A DNA stretch of 64,000 nucleotides, from positions 806,001 to 870,000 of the forward strand of contig NZ_JAMLIX010000002.1 of NCBI RefSeq assembly GCF_023953965.1, written 5' to 3'. Below are positions 1 through 8,396 of the stretch, one piece after another; position 1 is the first letter of the stretch; the number at the start of each line of letters is the position of its first letter. This DNA is from Bosea sp. (in: a-proteobacteria) (GTDB lineage Bacteria; Pseudomonadota; Alphaproteobacteria; Rhizobiales; Beijerinckiaceae). The notes beneath the pieces were generated by a model, which was not told where the DNA came from, did no database searches, and was given only the letters and a program-made list of their open reading frames with translations. A program made the position numbers and the translations under genes.

Positions 1-1
1 C

Positions 2-1468
2 CTGCCGATCCATGCGGTGGTGCTCGGCCTCGACCTGCAAGGCGGCTCGCACGTCCTGCTCGAGATCGACCGGGCCGAGCTGGTGCGCAGCCAGATCGTC
101 CAGCTGCGTGACGATGTCCGCCGCATCCTGCGCGAGGAGCGCATCGGCATCCAGGGCGGCATCCAGACGACGCCGCGCGGCGTGCAGGTGCGCATCCCCG
201 ACGCGGCCGAGCGGGCGCGCGTCCTGCCCAAGCTGCGCGAGCTCGCCCAGCCGATCGGCGCGCTCAGCGCCTTCGGCTCCGCGGGCAACCAGTCGATCGC
301 CATCGCCGACCAGCCCGACGGGCTGATCCAGCTCACCGTGACGGAAGCCGGCTCGAACGAGCGCATCCGCCGCGCCGTCGAGCAGGCGATGGAGGTGCTG
401 CGCCGGCGCGTCGACGCGCTCGGCACGACCGAGCCGAACATCCAGCGCCAGGGCCTCGACCGCATCCTGGTGCAGGTGCCGGGCCTGCAGGACCCGCAGC
501 GCCTGAAGCAGATCCTCGGCGACACCGCCAAGCTCGAATTCCGCCTCCTCGGCGACGCCAACAGCGCCGACATCGACATGCTGCCCTCGCAGGACGCCGG
601 CGGCCAGCCGGTGCCCGTGGCGCGCCAGCCCTCGGTCGACGGCGCCGACCTGATCGACGCGCAGCCGGCCTTCGATTCGCGCTCGGGCCAGCCGATCGTG
701 AACTTCCGCTTCAACATCCGCGGCGCCCAGCGCTTCGGCCAGATCACCACCGAGAATCTCGGCCGGCCGCTGGCGATCGTGCTCGACAACAAGGTGATCT
801 CCTCGCCGGTGATCCAGTCGCCGATCACGGGCGGCTCGGGCCAGATCTCGGGCAACTTCACCGTCGAGCAGGTCAACAACCTGGCGATCCTGCTGCGCGC
901 CGGCGCGCTGCCGGCCAAGATGACCATCGTCGAGGAGCGCACCGTCGGCCCCGGCCTCGGCGCCGATTCGATCCAGGCCGGCAAGATGGCGACCCTGATC
1001 GCGACCGTGCTGGTCGTGCTCTACATGCTCGCCACCTACGGCATCTTCGGCATCATCGCGAGCATCGCGCTCATCGTCCATGTCGGGCTGATCTTCGGCC
1101 TGATGTCCTTCCTCGGCGCGACGATGACGCTGCCCGGCATCGCCGGCATCGTCCTGACCATCGGCACGGCGGTCGATTCGAACGTGCTGATCTACGAGCG
1201 CATGCGCGAGGAGGAGCATCAGGGCCGCAGCCTGGTCTCGGCGCTGGAGGCCGGCTTCCAGCGCGCCTTCGCCACGATCATCGACTCCAACGTCACCATG
1301 CTGATCGCGGCGGTGGCGCTGTTCTCGCTCGGCTCCGGCCCGGTGCGCGGCTTCGCGGTCGTCTTCATCCTCGGCATCCTCACCACCGTCATCACGGCGG
1401 TGACGCTGACCAGGATGCTGATCGCGCTCTGGTATCGCTGGACCAAGCCCAAGCACCTCCCGTTCTGA
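2..1468 (+). CDS. secD: Protein translocase subunit SecD (5' end cut by window edge)
   Basis: SecD is the inner-membrane partner of SecF that uses the proton motive force to help SecYEG complete protein export. The frame is open from the first bases and reads LPIHAVVLGLDLQGG, the conserved segment after the first membrane helix, so the start codon lies outside the window. A long periplasmic P1 domain follows. The last about 160 residues hold the clustered membrane helices and the family motif around PGIAGIVLTIGTAVDSNVLI followed by YERMREEE. The stop is at 1466–1468. secF follows after 27 bases with its own ribosome binding site, so the two are co-transcribed. A GTG at 17 is an internal Val codon and not a plausible start. 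Identification is secure. Confidence 0.97.
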   Translation: MPIHAVVLGLDLQGGSHVLLEIDRAELVRSQIVQLRDDVRRILREERIGIQGGIQTTPRGVQVRIPDAAERARVLPKLRELAQPIGALSAFGSAGNQSIAIADQPDGLIQLTVTEAGSNERIRRAVEQAMEVLRRRVDALGTTEPNIQRQGLDRILVQVPGLQDPQRLKQILGDTAKLEFRLLGDANSADIDMLPSQDAGGQPVPVARQPSVDGADLIDAQPAFDSRSGQPIVNFRFNIRGAQRFGQITTENLGRPLAIVLDNKVISSPVIQSPITGGSGQISGNFTVEQVNNLAILLRAGALPAKMTIVEERTVGPGLGADSIQAGKMATLIATVLVVLYMLATYGIFGIIASIALIVHVGLIFGLMSFLGATMTLPGIAGIVLTIGTAVDSNVLIYERMREEEHQGRSLVSALEAGFQRAFATIIDSNVTMLIAAVALFSLGSGPVRGFAVVFILGILTTVITAVTLTRMLIALWYRWTKPKHLPF

Positions 1469-1495
1469 CGCAGCCAGCCCTTCAGGAGATCGGCC

Positions 1496-2461
1496 ATGCG
1501 CATGCGCCTGCTTCGCATCGTTCCCGACAACACCCGTTTCAGATTCGTCTGGTTCCGCCGCTTCAGCTATCCGCTGTCGGCGGCCTATTCGATCCTCGTG
1601 CTCGTGCTGTTCCTGACGGTCGGCCTGAATTTCGGCATCGACTTCAAGGGCGGCACGCTGATCGAGATGCAGTCGAAGGCGGGCAGCGTCGACATCGCCC
1701 AGATCCGTCACACCGCCAACGGGCTGGGCTTCGGCGAGGCGGAGGTGCAGGAATTCGGCACCGCCGGCGAGGTCTCGATGCGCTTCGGCATGCAGCCGGG
1801 CGGCGAGACCGCGCAGCAGGCGGTCGTGGTCAAGGCGCGCGACGCCTTCGCGGCGAACTATGAGTTCCGCCGCGTCGAGACGGTCGGTCCGCGCGTCTCC
1901 GGCGAACTGGTGCAGGCCGGCACGCTCGGCGTCGTGCTCGCGATCGTCGGCGTGCTGATCTATCTGTGGTTCCGCTTCGAGATGCCGCTGGCGATCGGCG
2001 CGATCATCGGCACGCTGCACGACATCGTGCTGACCATCGGCTTCTTCCTGATCACGCAGCTCGAATTCAACCTGACCTCGATCGCGGCGATCCTGACCAT
2101 CGTCGGCTACTCGCTGAACGAGACCGTCGTGGTGTTCGACCGCACCCGCGAGCTGTTGCGCCGCTACAAGACCATGCCGATCGCCGAGCTGCTCGACCTC
2201 TCGGTCAACTCGACGCTCTCGCGCACGGCGATGACGGCGACCACGACCTTCCTGTCGCTGCTGGCGCTCGTGCTGTTCGGCGGCACGGCGATCGAGGGCT
2301 TCGCGCTGGTCATGCTGTTCGGCGTGGTGGTCTGCACCTATTCGGCGATGTTCATCTCGACGCCGGTGCTGCTCTACATGGACGTCCGCTCCGCCGGCGC
2401 CCGCGAGGAGGCGCAGGAGGCGGCGCGCGCCAAGGCTTCGGCCGCCAAGGCGAAAGCCTGA
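1496..2461 (+). CDS. secF: Protein translocase subunit SecF
   Basis: SecF forms the SecDF complex that drives late steps of preprotein translocation. The product has 321 residues, normal for the family. The N-terminal helix is followed by the signature FGIDFKGGTLIEM (about residues 42–54). A short periplasmic domain comes next, and then five helices including the motif YSLNETVVVFDRTRE near residue 205. The C-terminus ends in an Ala/Lys-rich cytoplasmic tail. CAGGAGATCGG just upstream of ATG 1496 supports this start. It is the second gene of the secD–secF–Mth938 run. Confidence 0.97.
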   Translation: MRMRLLRIVPDNTRFRFVWFRRFSYPLSAAYSILVLVLFLTVGLNFGIDFKGGTLIEMQSKAGSVDIAQIRHTANGLGFGEAEVQEFGTAGEVSMRFGMQPGGETAQQAVVVKARDAFAANYEFRRVETVGPRVSGELVQAGTLGVVLAIVGVLIYLWFRFEMPLAIGAIIGTLHDIVLTIGFFLITQLEFNLTSIAAILTIVGYSLNETVVVFDRTRELLRRYKTMPIAELLDLSVNSTLSRTAMTATTTFLSLLALVLFGGTAIEGFALVMLFGVVVCTYSAMFISTPVLLYMDVRSAGAREEAQEAARAKASAAKAKA

Positions 2462-2467
2462 GCGCGG

Positions 2468-2845
2468 GTGGCGCGCTTCGAGGGCTTCGTCCCCGGCCGC
2501 TTTCCGCTCGACGCGATCGGCGCCGGCGGCTTCCGCTTCGCCGGGATGAGCCACCGCGGCTCGATCATCGCGACGCCGGCCGGCATCCGCATCTGGCCGG
2601 TGACGCAGTTTGCGCATGTGACGATCGAGAGCCTGAAGCCGGTCATCGACGAGGCCGGGACGATCGATTTCCTGCTGATCGGGACGGGGCCGGAGATCGC
2701 CTTCATTCCGCCCGCCCTGCGTGATCGGCTGAAGCAGGCGGGGATCACGGTCGAGGGCATGGCGACGGGGCCGGCGGCACGCACCTATAACGTCCTCGTC
2801 GGCGAGGATCGGCGGGTGGCGGCGGCCTTGATCGCGGTCGATTAG
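2468..2845 (+). CDS. Mth938-like domain protein (DUF498 family)
   Basis: A 125-residue protein of the Mth938/DUF498 fold, related to the eukaryotic complex I assembly factor NDUFAF3/AAMDC. Visible family marks are GGFRFAGMSHRGSIIATPAG in the first third, then FLLIGTGPEIAFIPPALRDR, and TGPAARTYNVLVGEDRRVAA at the C-terminus. It starts with GTG at 2468, six bases after the secF stop. In many alphaproteobacteria the gene sits between secF and the phytoene-synthase-like gene, as here. The bacterial function is not established. The link to complex I assembly is inference from the eukaryotic homologue and from the next gene, which resembles NDUFAF6. Confidence 0.88.
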   Translation: MARFEGFVPGRFPLDAIGAGGFRFAGMSHRGSIIATPAGIRIWPVTQFAHVTIESLKPVIDEAGTIDFLLIGTGPEIAFIPPALRDRLKQAGITVEGMATGPAARTYNVLVGEDRRVAAALIAVD

Positions 2846-2865
2846 CCGCTTTTGACGCTTGATCA

Positions 2866-2910
2866 TTGTCATTCCGGGTTCTTCGCTTAAGCGAAGCCCC
2901 GGAATGACAA
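2866..2910. repeat. REP-like nested palindrome between genes
   Basis: TTGTCATTCCGGG (2866–2878) pairs perfectly with CCCGGAATGACAA (2898–2910). Between them CTTCGCTTAAGCGAAG (2881–2896) is itself a perfect palindrome. The unit can fold into one long hairpin. It lies in the 158-base space between two plus-strand genes and has no T-tract, so it resembles a dispersed extragenic palindrome more than an intrinsic terminator. No second full copy was found in this window. Confidence 0.7.
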
Positions 2911-3027
2911 CGTATTTTCGTAAAGGCGAGTAGCTCCGGATGCCAGCCATGCCGGGCAGGTGTAGCGGGGCCGAGGTGCTTGCCCTAGACTGAAGGCGGC
3001 CGCATGAGGGCGGCCCGAGGCGGGACG

Positions 3028-3915
3028 ATGCCGCAGACCGATACCGACGATCGCAGGCAAACGGCGCCGGCGCGCCTGCCGGAGGCTTATGCCCATTGCG
3101 CGGACATCGTCCGCGAGCAGGATCCCGACCGCTACATCGCCGGGCTCTACGCGCCCGAGGATCGCCGCGCCGCGCTCTATGCGCTTTATGCCTTCAGCCT
3201 CGAGATCGCGCGCGTGCGGGCGCTGGTCAGCGAGCCGCTGCCGGGCGAGGTCAGGCTGCAATGGTGGCGCGACCTGCTCGAAGGCCAGCCGACGGCCGAG
3301 GCGCAGGGGCACCCGGTCGCCGCCGCGCTGATCGACACGGTGCGCCGCTACCGCCTGCCTGTCGCGCCGCTGACGGCGCTGATCGATGCGCGCATCTTCG
3401 ACCTCTACGACGATCCGATGCCGTCGCTGCGCGATCTGGAGGGCTATGCCGGGGAGACGGCGAGCGCGGTGATCCGGCTTGCCTGCATCGTGCTCGCCGG
3501 CGGGCGCGATCCCGGCGGGGCGGCGGCCTGCGGCCATGCCGGCGTCGCCTATGCGCTGACCGGGCTGATGCGCGCCTTTCCCTGGCACGCGGCCGAGGGA
3601 CAGGTCTATCTGCCGGCCGATATCCTCGCCCGCAACGGGGTGACCCGCGACGACATCGTACGCGGGCGCGGGGGGCCCGGCGTGCTCTATACGCTGAAGG
3701 AGCTGCGCGGGATCGCGCGCGGGCATCTCACGAAGCTCGTGAGCCTCGGCGAGACGATCCCTTCCGGCTTAAGGCCAGCCTTCCTCCCGGTCGCGCTGGT
3801 GGAGCCCTATCTGAAGCGGATGGAGGTCAAGGGCTACGACCCCTACCGCACCATCATCACCCTGCCGGGCTGGCGCCGGCAATGGATCCTGTGGCGGGCG
3901 GCGCGGCGGGGGTGA
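3028..3915 (+). CDS. Squalene/phytoene synthase family protein (NDUFAF6-like)
   Basis: The product has about 295 residues of all-helical isoprenoid-synthase type. EQDPDRYIAGLYAPEDRR near residue 30 and LQWWRDLLEG near residue 75 are typical of the short squalene/phytoene synthase-like branch. That branch includes the mitochondrial complex I assembly factor NDUFAF6 and does not clearly carry paired DxxxD prenyl-diphosphate motifs. Only DPMPSLRDLEGYAGETAS recalls the second aspartate region. ATG 3028 follows GAGGCGGG; an in-frame ATG at 3004 is also possible. Its 3' end overlaps convergent trmFO by 59 bases. No carotenoid genes surround it, so carotenoid synthesis is unlikely. A role in complex I assembly is inference only. 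Confidence 0.85.
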   Translation: MPQTDTDDRRQTAPARLPEAYAHCADIVREQDPDRYIAGLYAPEDRRAALYALYAFSLEIARVRALVSEPLPGEVRLQWWRDLLEGQPTAEAQGHPVAAALIDTVRRYRLPVAPLTALIDARIFDLYDDPMPSLRDLEGYAGETASAVIRLACIVLAGGRDPGGAAACGHAGVAYALTGLMRAFPWHAAEGQVYLPADILARNGVTRDDIVRGRGGPGVLYTLKELRGIARGHLTKLVSLGETIPSGLRPAFLPVALVEPYLKRMEVKGYDPYRTIITLPGWRRQWILWRAARRG

Positions 3916-5326
3916 TCTCCGCCGCGACGCTACGCGCCCATGCGTCCATCGCTTCTTTCGCGCGCGCCGTCAGCGCCTGCTTGCGGGCGATGCTCCTGGC
4001 GGGGCCCTTCAGGCGCTTGCCGTCGGGGCCGGTCGTCGCCACGCCCGCGATCGGCGGGAACAGCCCGAAATTGATGTTCATCGGCTGGAAGGAGCGCGGC
4101 CCCTCGTCGATGGTCTCGATGTGGCCGCCGGTGATGTGGTTGACCAGCGCGCCCAGCGCCGTCGTCGCCGGCGGCAGGGGCAGCGCGCGGCCCAGCCGCG
4201 CGGCGGCGGCCATGCGCCCAGCGAGGAGGCCGGTCGCGGCGCTCTCGACATAGCCCTCGCAGCCGGTGATCTGCCCGGCGAATCTGAGGCGCGGATCGGC
4301 CTTCAGCCTGAGGAGATCATCGAGCAGCTTCGGCGAATTCAGATAGGTGTTGCGGTGGATGCCGCCGAGCCGGGCGAACTCGGCGTTCTGCAAGCCGGGG
4401 ATCATCCGGAAGATCGCGGCCTGCTCGCCATATTTCAGCTTGGTCTGGAAGCCGGTCATGTTGAACAGCGTGCCGAGCGCGTTGTCCTGGCGCAGCTGCA
4501 CCACGGCATGAGGCTTCACGGTCGGGTTGTGCCGGTTGGTCAGGCCGACGGGCTTCATCGGCCCCCAGCGCAGGGTCTCGCGGCCGCGCTCGGCCATCAC
4601 CTCGATCGGCAGGCAGCCGTCGAAATAGGGCGTGCCTTCCCATTCCTTGAATTCGGTCTTCTCGGCTGAAAGCAGCGCGTCGATGAAGGCCTCGTACTGG
4701 TCTTTGGTCAGCGGGCAGTTGATGTAGTCGGCGCCGGTGCCGCCGGGCCCCGCCTTGTCGTAGCGCGACTGGAACCAGGCCGTCTCCATGTCGATCGAAT
4801 CGACATGGACGATCGGGGCGATGGCGTCGAAGAAGGCGAGCGAATCCTCCCCCGTCAGCGCCTGCAGGCCCTGGGCGAGGCCCGGCGAGGTCAGCGGGCC
4901 GGTGGCGACGATGACGTTGTCCCACGCGGCCGGGGGCAGGCCCGCGATCTCGCCGCGTTCGATGCTGACGAGCGGATGGGCCTCGAGAGCGGCGGTTACG
5001 GCTTGCGAGAAGCCGTCGCGGTCGACCGCGAGCGCGCCGCCCGCCGGCACCTGATGGGCATCGCCCTTGGCCATGATCAGCGAGCCCAGGCGGCGCATCT
5101 CCCAATGCAGCTGGCCGACGGCATTGCCGGAGGAATCGTCGGAGCGGAAGGAGTTCGAGCAGACGAGCTCCGCCAGCGCCTCGGTCTTGTGGGCGTCGGT
5201 GGCGCGAACGGGGCGCATCTCGTGGATGACGACCGGGACGCCGGCCTCGGCGACCTGCCAGGCGGCCTCGGAGCCGGCGAGGCCGCCGCCGATGACATGG
5301 ACGGGATTGAGGGATGCAGGCTTCAT
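3857..5326 (-). CDS. trmFO: tRNA (uracil-54-C5)-methyltransferase, folate/FAD-dependent
   Basis: TrmFO makes m5U54 in the tRNA T-loop using methylenetetrahydrofolate and FADH2. The N-terminus carries the dinucleotide-binding motif VIGGGLAGSEAAWQVAEAG followed by VVIHEMRP. Other family segments visible are CSNSFRSDD, GRETLRWGPMKPVGL, and ITGCEGYVESAATGLLAGR near residues 365–385. At 489 residues it is slightly longer than usual because of an Ala/Pro-rich C-terminal tail. That tail is the part that overlaps the convergent upstream gene by 59 bases. The start ATG is at 5326. It is a single-gene unit, bounded on its 5' side by a hairpin at 5389–5412. Confidence 0.96.
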   Translation of the reverse strand: MKPASLNPVHVIGGGLAGSEAAWQVAEAGVPVVIHEMRPVRATDAHKTEALAELVCSNSFRSDDSSGNAVGQLHWEMRRLGSLIMAKGDAHQVPAGGALAVDRDGFSQAVTAALEAHPLVSIERGEIAGLPPAAWDNVIVATGPLTSPGLAQGLQALTGEDSLAFFDAIAPIVHVDSIDMETAWFQSRYDKAGPGGTGADYINCPLTKDQYEAFIDALLSAEKTEFKEWEGTPYFDGCLPIEVMAERGRETLRWGPMKPVGLTNRHNPTVKPHAVVQLRQDNALGTLFNMTGFQTKLKYGEQAAIFRMIPGLQNAEFARLGGIHRNTYLNSPKLLDDLLRLKADPRLRFAGQITGCEGYVESAATGLLAGRMAAAARLGRALPLPPATTALGALVNHITGGHIETIDEGPRSFQPMNINFGLFPPIAGVATTGPDGKRLKGPARSIARKQALTARAKEAMDAWARSVAAEITPAAPPATGSIAGASPAG

Positions 5327-5388
5327 GGCGGGGGATGTGTCCGCAGGCCCGCTTTCAGGTCAAGGGCTCGGGCGGCCCTGAAACGCAA

Positions 5389-5412
5389 AATGCCCGCCGT
5401 GAGGCGGGCATT
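5389..5412. terminator. Hairpin between trmFO and the DUF1127 gene
   Basis: AATGCCCGCC pairs with GGCGGGCATT around a GTGA loop. It lies downstream of the minus-strand DUF1127 gene and upstream of trmFO. It fits an intrinsic terminator for the small gene, although the T-run on the minus strand is short. Confidence 0.6.
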
Positions 5413-5514
5413 CGCTCTTCGACCGTGGTTCGAGGGGAGGGGAGGTCACGAACCCGGGAGAACCGATTCGGAACACGGCGCGCCTTTTACGGGCCGGTTC
5501 TGGTCGCGGTGGCT

Positions 5515-5667
5515 TCAGGCCGCGTGGCTGCGCGCGACGAAGGCGATCTCCGCGCGCGACAGGCCGAGATCGTCGAGCTCGCGGTCGCTCAGGCGGGAGA
5601 GCTCGCGAACGGTCTCGCGATAGCGGAGATAGGCGCGGATCTTGGCGGCGATCATGGTGACGAACAT
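5515..5667 (-). CDS. DUF1127 small arginine-rich protein (50 aa)
   Basis: A 50-residue protein with the DUF1127 (YjiS-like) signature: YRETVRELSRLSDRELDDLG followed by LSRAEI. Members in alphaproteobacteria are small basic proteins; some affect phosphate or carbon metabolism and RNA turnover. ATG 5667 is preceded on the minus strand by AAGGAAG at good spacing, which decides this start over an in-frame extension to 5805. It is isolated, with a hairpin downstream. Its promoter should lie in the AT-richer stretch 5700–5830. Confidence 0.85.
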   Translation of the reverse strand: MFVTMIAAKIRAYLRYRETVRELSRLSDRELDDLGLSRAEIAFVARSHAA

Positions 5668-6116
5668 GGCAGTCTTCCTTGGCGGATATTCCGGACCGGG
5701 GCGGTGCCCACAGCGACAATTTCGTTGTGCACTGCATATAAACCGGCCTGCCCGCTTCCGGCAGGTGCACAGGTTCAGCTCTGATATGCTTCCAATGCAT
5801 GACAAGTTAAGATTTCACTTATTTTTGCCGGATCGTCCTGCGCTGAACGTAAGGCTTGCGGCAAAGATGAGGAAACTGATGCCTGCAATTTAGGCAGTAT
5901 GGGCGTTTTGTATGGATGGTGCGTCGCTATGGCTTCCGATCAGGCATGCTGCACCTGCTAACTAGCCGACCTGCGCGCCGGGCTGCGGGGTCGCCCCCGT
6001 TCCGGGGCTTTCCCGACGCCGGCAGCGCCCGCGGGTTCGCGCCGGGCCGTTGCTTTGGGCGCGGCCGGGTCTATCGTTCCAGCCCGAAGCTCAATCCGAT
6101 TCAGCCGGAGCCCGTC
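5668..6116. other. 449-base intergenic region, divergent promoters
   Basis: This space separates the divergent DUF1127 gene and the GST gene. Bases 5780–5900 are clearly AT-richer than the surroundings and should hold promoter elements. The rest is GC-rich. I see no supported ORF, RNA gene or perfect long palindrome here. An in-frame extension of the GST frame to 5916 lacks family similarity. Confidence 0.5.
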
Positions 6117-6824
6117 ATGGCCGATCTCTCCGCCTTTCCGATCACGCGGCGCTGGCCCGCCCGCCACCCCGACCGCATCCAGCTCTATTCGCTGCCGACC
6201 CCCAACGGCGTGAAGGTCTCGATCGCGCTGGAGGAGCTGGAACTCCCCTACGAGCCGCACCTGATCGACATCGGCAAGAACGAGACCTGGGGGCCGGAAT
6301 TCCTGTCGCTCAACCCCAACGGCAAGATCCCGGCGATCATCGATCCGGACGGCCCGGGCGGTAAGCCCCTCGGCCTGTGGGAATCGGGCGCGATCCTGCT
6401 CTATCTCGCCGAGAAGACCGGCCGGCTTCTGCCGAAGGACCCGGCAGCCCGCTACGAGACCATCCAATGGGTGTTTTTCCAGATGGCGGCGATCGGCCCG
6501 ATGTTCGGCCAGCTCGGCTTCTTCCATAAGTTCGCCGGCCGCGAATACGAGGACAAGCGCCCGCGCGACCGCTACGCCAACGAGAGCAGGCGCCTGCTCG
6601 GCGTGCTGGAGGACAGGCTGGCTCACCGCGCCTGGATCATGGGCGACGACTACAGCATCGCCGACATCGCGATCCTCGGCTGGGTGCGCAACCTCGTCGG
6701 CTTCTACGGTGCGGGCGAGCTCGTCGACTATGCGAGGCTCAGCCATGTCCCGGCCTGGCTGGAGCGCGGGCTGTCGCGCCCGGCGGTGCAGCGCGGCCTC
6801 GACAGCCCGAAGCGGCCGGGCTGA
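6117..6824 (+). CDS. Glutathione S-transferase, nu-class (YfcG/YghU-like)
   Basis: A 235-residue cytosolic GST. The N-terminal thioredoxin-like domain reads LYSLPTPNGVKVSIALEELE (about residues 22–41), where TPNG replaces the usual catalytic Tyr/Ser site of other classes. NPNGKIPAIIDPDGPGG and WESGAILLYLAEKTG form the glutathione site. The C-terminal helical domain includes DDYSIADIAILGWVRN. The organization matches the disulfide-reductase nu-class rather than classical detoxifying GSTs. ATG 6117 is chosen because family similarity begins there. A same-length paralogue lies at 38909–39616. The ArsC-like gene follows after 12 bases, so these two redox genes are probably one unit. Confidence 0.93.
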   Translation: MADLSAFPITRRWPARHPDRIQLYSLPTPNGVKVSIALEELELPYEPHLIDIGKNETWGPEFLSLNPNGKIPAIIDPDGPGGKPLGLWESGAILLYLAEKTGRLLPKDPAARYETIQWVFFQMAAIGPMFGQLGFFHKFAGREYEDKRPRDRYANESRRLLGVLEDRLAHRAWIMGDDYSIADIAILGWVRNLVGFYGAGELVDYARLSHVPAWLERGLSRPAVQRGLDSPKRPG

Positions 6825-6836
6825 GGAGCGCGCGCC

Positions 6837-7193
6837 ATGGCGATCACGATCTACGGCATCAGGAACTGCGACACGATGAAGAAGGCGCGCGCCTGGCTCG
6901 ACGGCCACGGCGTGGCCTTTGCGTTCCACGACTACAAGGTCGGCGGGATCGACAGGGCCTGCCTGGAGCGCTGGGTCGAGGAGCATGGCTGGGAGACGGT
7001 GCTGAACCGCGCCGGCACGACCTTCCGCGCGCTGCCGGACGCCGAAAAGCAGGGGCTCGACGCGGCAAAGGCGATCGCGCTGATGCTGGCGCAGCCCGCG
7101 ATGATCAAGCGGCCGTTGCTCGACCTCGGCAGGGGCCGCACGATCGTCGGCTTCAAGCCGGAGATCTACGAGGCGGCGCTGGCGAAGGGGTGA
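6837..7193 (+). CDS. ArsC/Spx-family reductase, YffB type
   Basis: A 118-residue thioredoxin-fold protein. TIYGIRNCDTMKKARAWL at residues 4–21 gives the single conserved Cys followed by D-T-x-K-K, characteristic of the YffB subgroup of the ArsC family. MIKRPLLDLGRGRTIVGFKP near residue 90 carries the I-K-R-P segment. YffB-type proteins lack firm evidence of arsenate reduction, and a glutathione-dependent thiol reductase role has been proposed. It lies 12 bases after a GST gene, consistent with thiol chemistry. The start ATG is clear. Confidence 0.9.
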   Translation: MAITIYGIRNCDTMKKARAWLDGHGVAFAFHDYKVGGIDRACLERWVEEHGWETVLNRAGTTFRALPDAEKQGLDAAKAIALMLAQPAMIKRPLLDLGRGRTIVGFKPEIYEAALAKG

Positions 7194-7241
7194 GCTCCGC
7201 GCCTCTTCCCTAAACCGGTGCGCTGATCTACCTCGCTGGGC

Positions 7242-8396
7242 ATGACCGCTCAACCCCAGCTCGACGCGGCCGCGCCGGCCGCATTCGCCTTCCATGTCGC
7301 CGCCCGCGACGGCGCCGCCCGCACCGGCGAGATAAGGATGCCGCGCGGCGTCATCCGCACGCCGGCCTTCATGCCGGTCGGCACCGCCGCGACCGTCAAG
7401 GGCATGTATCCCGATCAGGTGCGGGCGCTCGGCGCCGATGTCGTGCTCGGCAACACCTATCACCTGATGCTGCGGCCGGGCGCCGAGCGGATCGCCAGGC
7501 TCGGCGGCCTGCACAGATTCATGAACTGGCCGCACCCGATCCTGACCGATTCCGGCGGCTTCCAGGTGATGTCGCTGTCGCAGCTCAGGAAGCTCGGCGA
7601 GGAGGGCGTGACCTTCCGCTCCCATATCGACGGGGCGAAGCATGTGCTGACTCCGGAACGCTCGGTCGAGATCCAGAACCTGCTCGGCTCCGACATCGTC
7701 ATGCAGCTCGACGAATGCGTGGCGCTGCCCTGCGAGGAGAAGGTCGCGGAGAAGGCGATGCGGCTGTCGCTGCGCTGGGCCGAGCGCTGCAAGGCGGCAT
7801 TCGGCGAGCATCCGGGGCGGGCGCTGTTCGGCATCGTGCAGGGCGGGGAGGTGCCGCATCTGCGTGTCGAGAGCGCGCGCGCGCTCGCCGCGATGGACCT
7901 CAAGGGCTATGCCGTCGGCGGGCTCGCCGTCGGCGAGCCGCAGGATGTCATGCTGGCGATGATCGAGACGGTCGAGCCGCATCTGCCGCGGGAGAAGCCG
8001 CGCTATCTGATGGGCGTCGGCACGCCGGACGACATCGTGAAGGCGGTGGCGCGCGGCATCGACATGTTCGATTGCGTGATGCCGACGCGGGCCGGCCGCC
8101 ATGGCCAGGTCTTCACCCGCTTCGGCCGGATGAACCTCAAGAACGCGAAGCACGCCGAGGATCCGCGCCCGATCGATCCGCAATCCGCCTGCCCGGCGGC
8201 GAATAGCTGGTCGCGGGCCTATCTGCACCATCTCGTCAAGGCCGAGGAGATGCTCGGCAAGATGCTGCTGACCTGGGTGAACCTCGCTTATTATCAGGAG
8301 CTGATGGCGGGCCTGCGCGCGGCCATCGCGGCCGGGCGGCTCGCCGATTTCATCGCCGAGACGCAAGCAGGCTGGCAGCGGGGCGAGCCGGCCTGA
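7242..8396 (+). CDS. tgt: tRNA-guanine transglycosylase
   Basis: TGT exchanges guanine-34 for preQ1 in tRNAs with GUN anticodons, part of queuosine synthesis; queF for the preceding step lies at 11458–11913. Length is 384 residues. TDSGGFQVMSLSQLRK contains the general acid/base Asp region, GNTYHLMLRPG is conserved, and GIDMFDCVMPTRAGRHG (about residues 270–286) holds the nucleophilic Asp. The C-terminal metal site is unusual. Where the E. coli type has C-x-C-x2-C, this protein reads DPQSACPAANSWSRAYLHH, so only one of three Cys remains while the later His is present. The 3' end overlaps the convergent exporter gene by 47 bases. Confidence 0.96.
   Translation: MTAQPQLDAAAPAAFAFHVAARDGAARTGEIRMPRGVIRTPAFMPVGTAATVKGMYPDQVRALGADVVLGNTYHLMLRPGAERIARLGGLHRFMNWPHPILTDSGGFQVMSLSQLRKLGEEGVTFRSHIDGAKHVLTPERSVEIQNLLGSDIVMQLDECVALPCEEKVAEKAMRLSLRWAERCKAAFGEHPGRALFGIVQGGEVPHLRVESARALAAMDLKGYAVGGLAVGEPQDVMLAMIETVEPHLPREKPRYLMGVGTPDDIVKAVARGIDMFDCVMPTRAGRHGQVFTRFGRMNLKNAKHAEDPRPIDPQSACPAANSWSRAYLHHLVKAEEMLGKMLLTWVNLAYYQELMAGLRAAIAAGRLADFIAETQAGWQRGEPA

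Noticed and set aside
3028..3915. Carotenoid phytoene synthase (crtB)
   Set aside because: No paired prenyl-diphosphate DxxxD motifs and no carotenoid neighbours; it fits the NDUFAF6-like branch better.
5958..8366. 802-codon minus-strand open frame across the GST, ArsC-like and tgt genes
   Set aside because: Low-complexity antisense shadow; all three plus-strand genes have clear families and ribosome binding sites.
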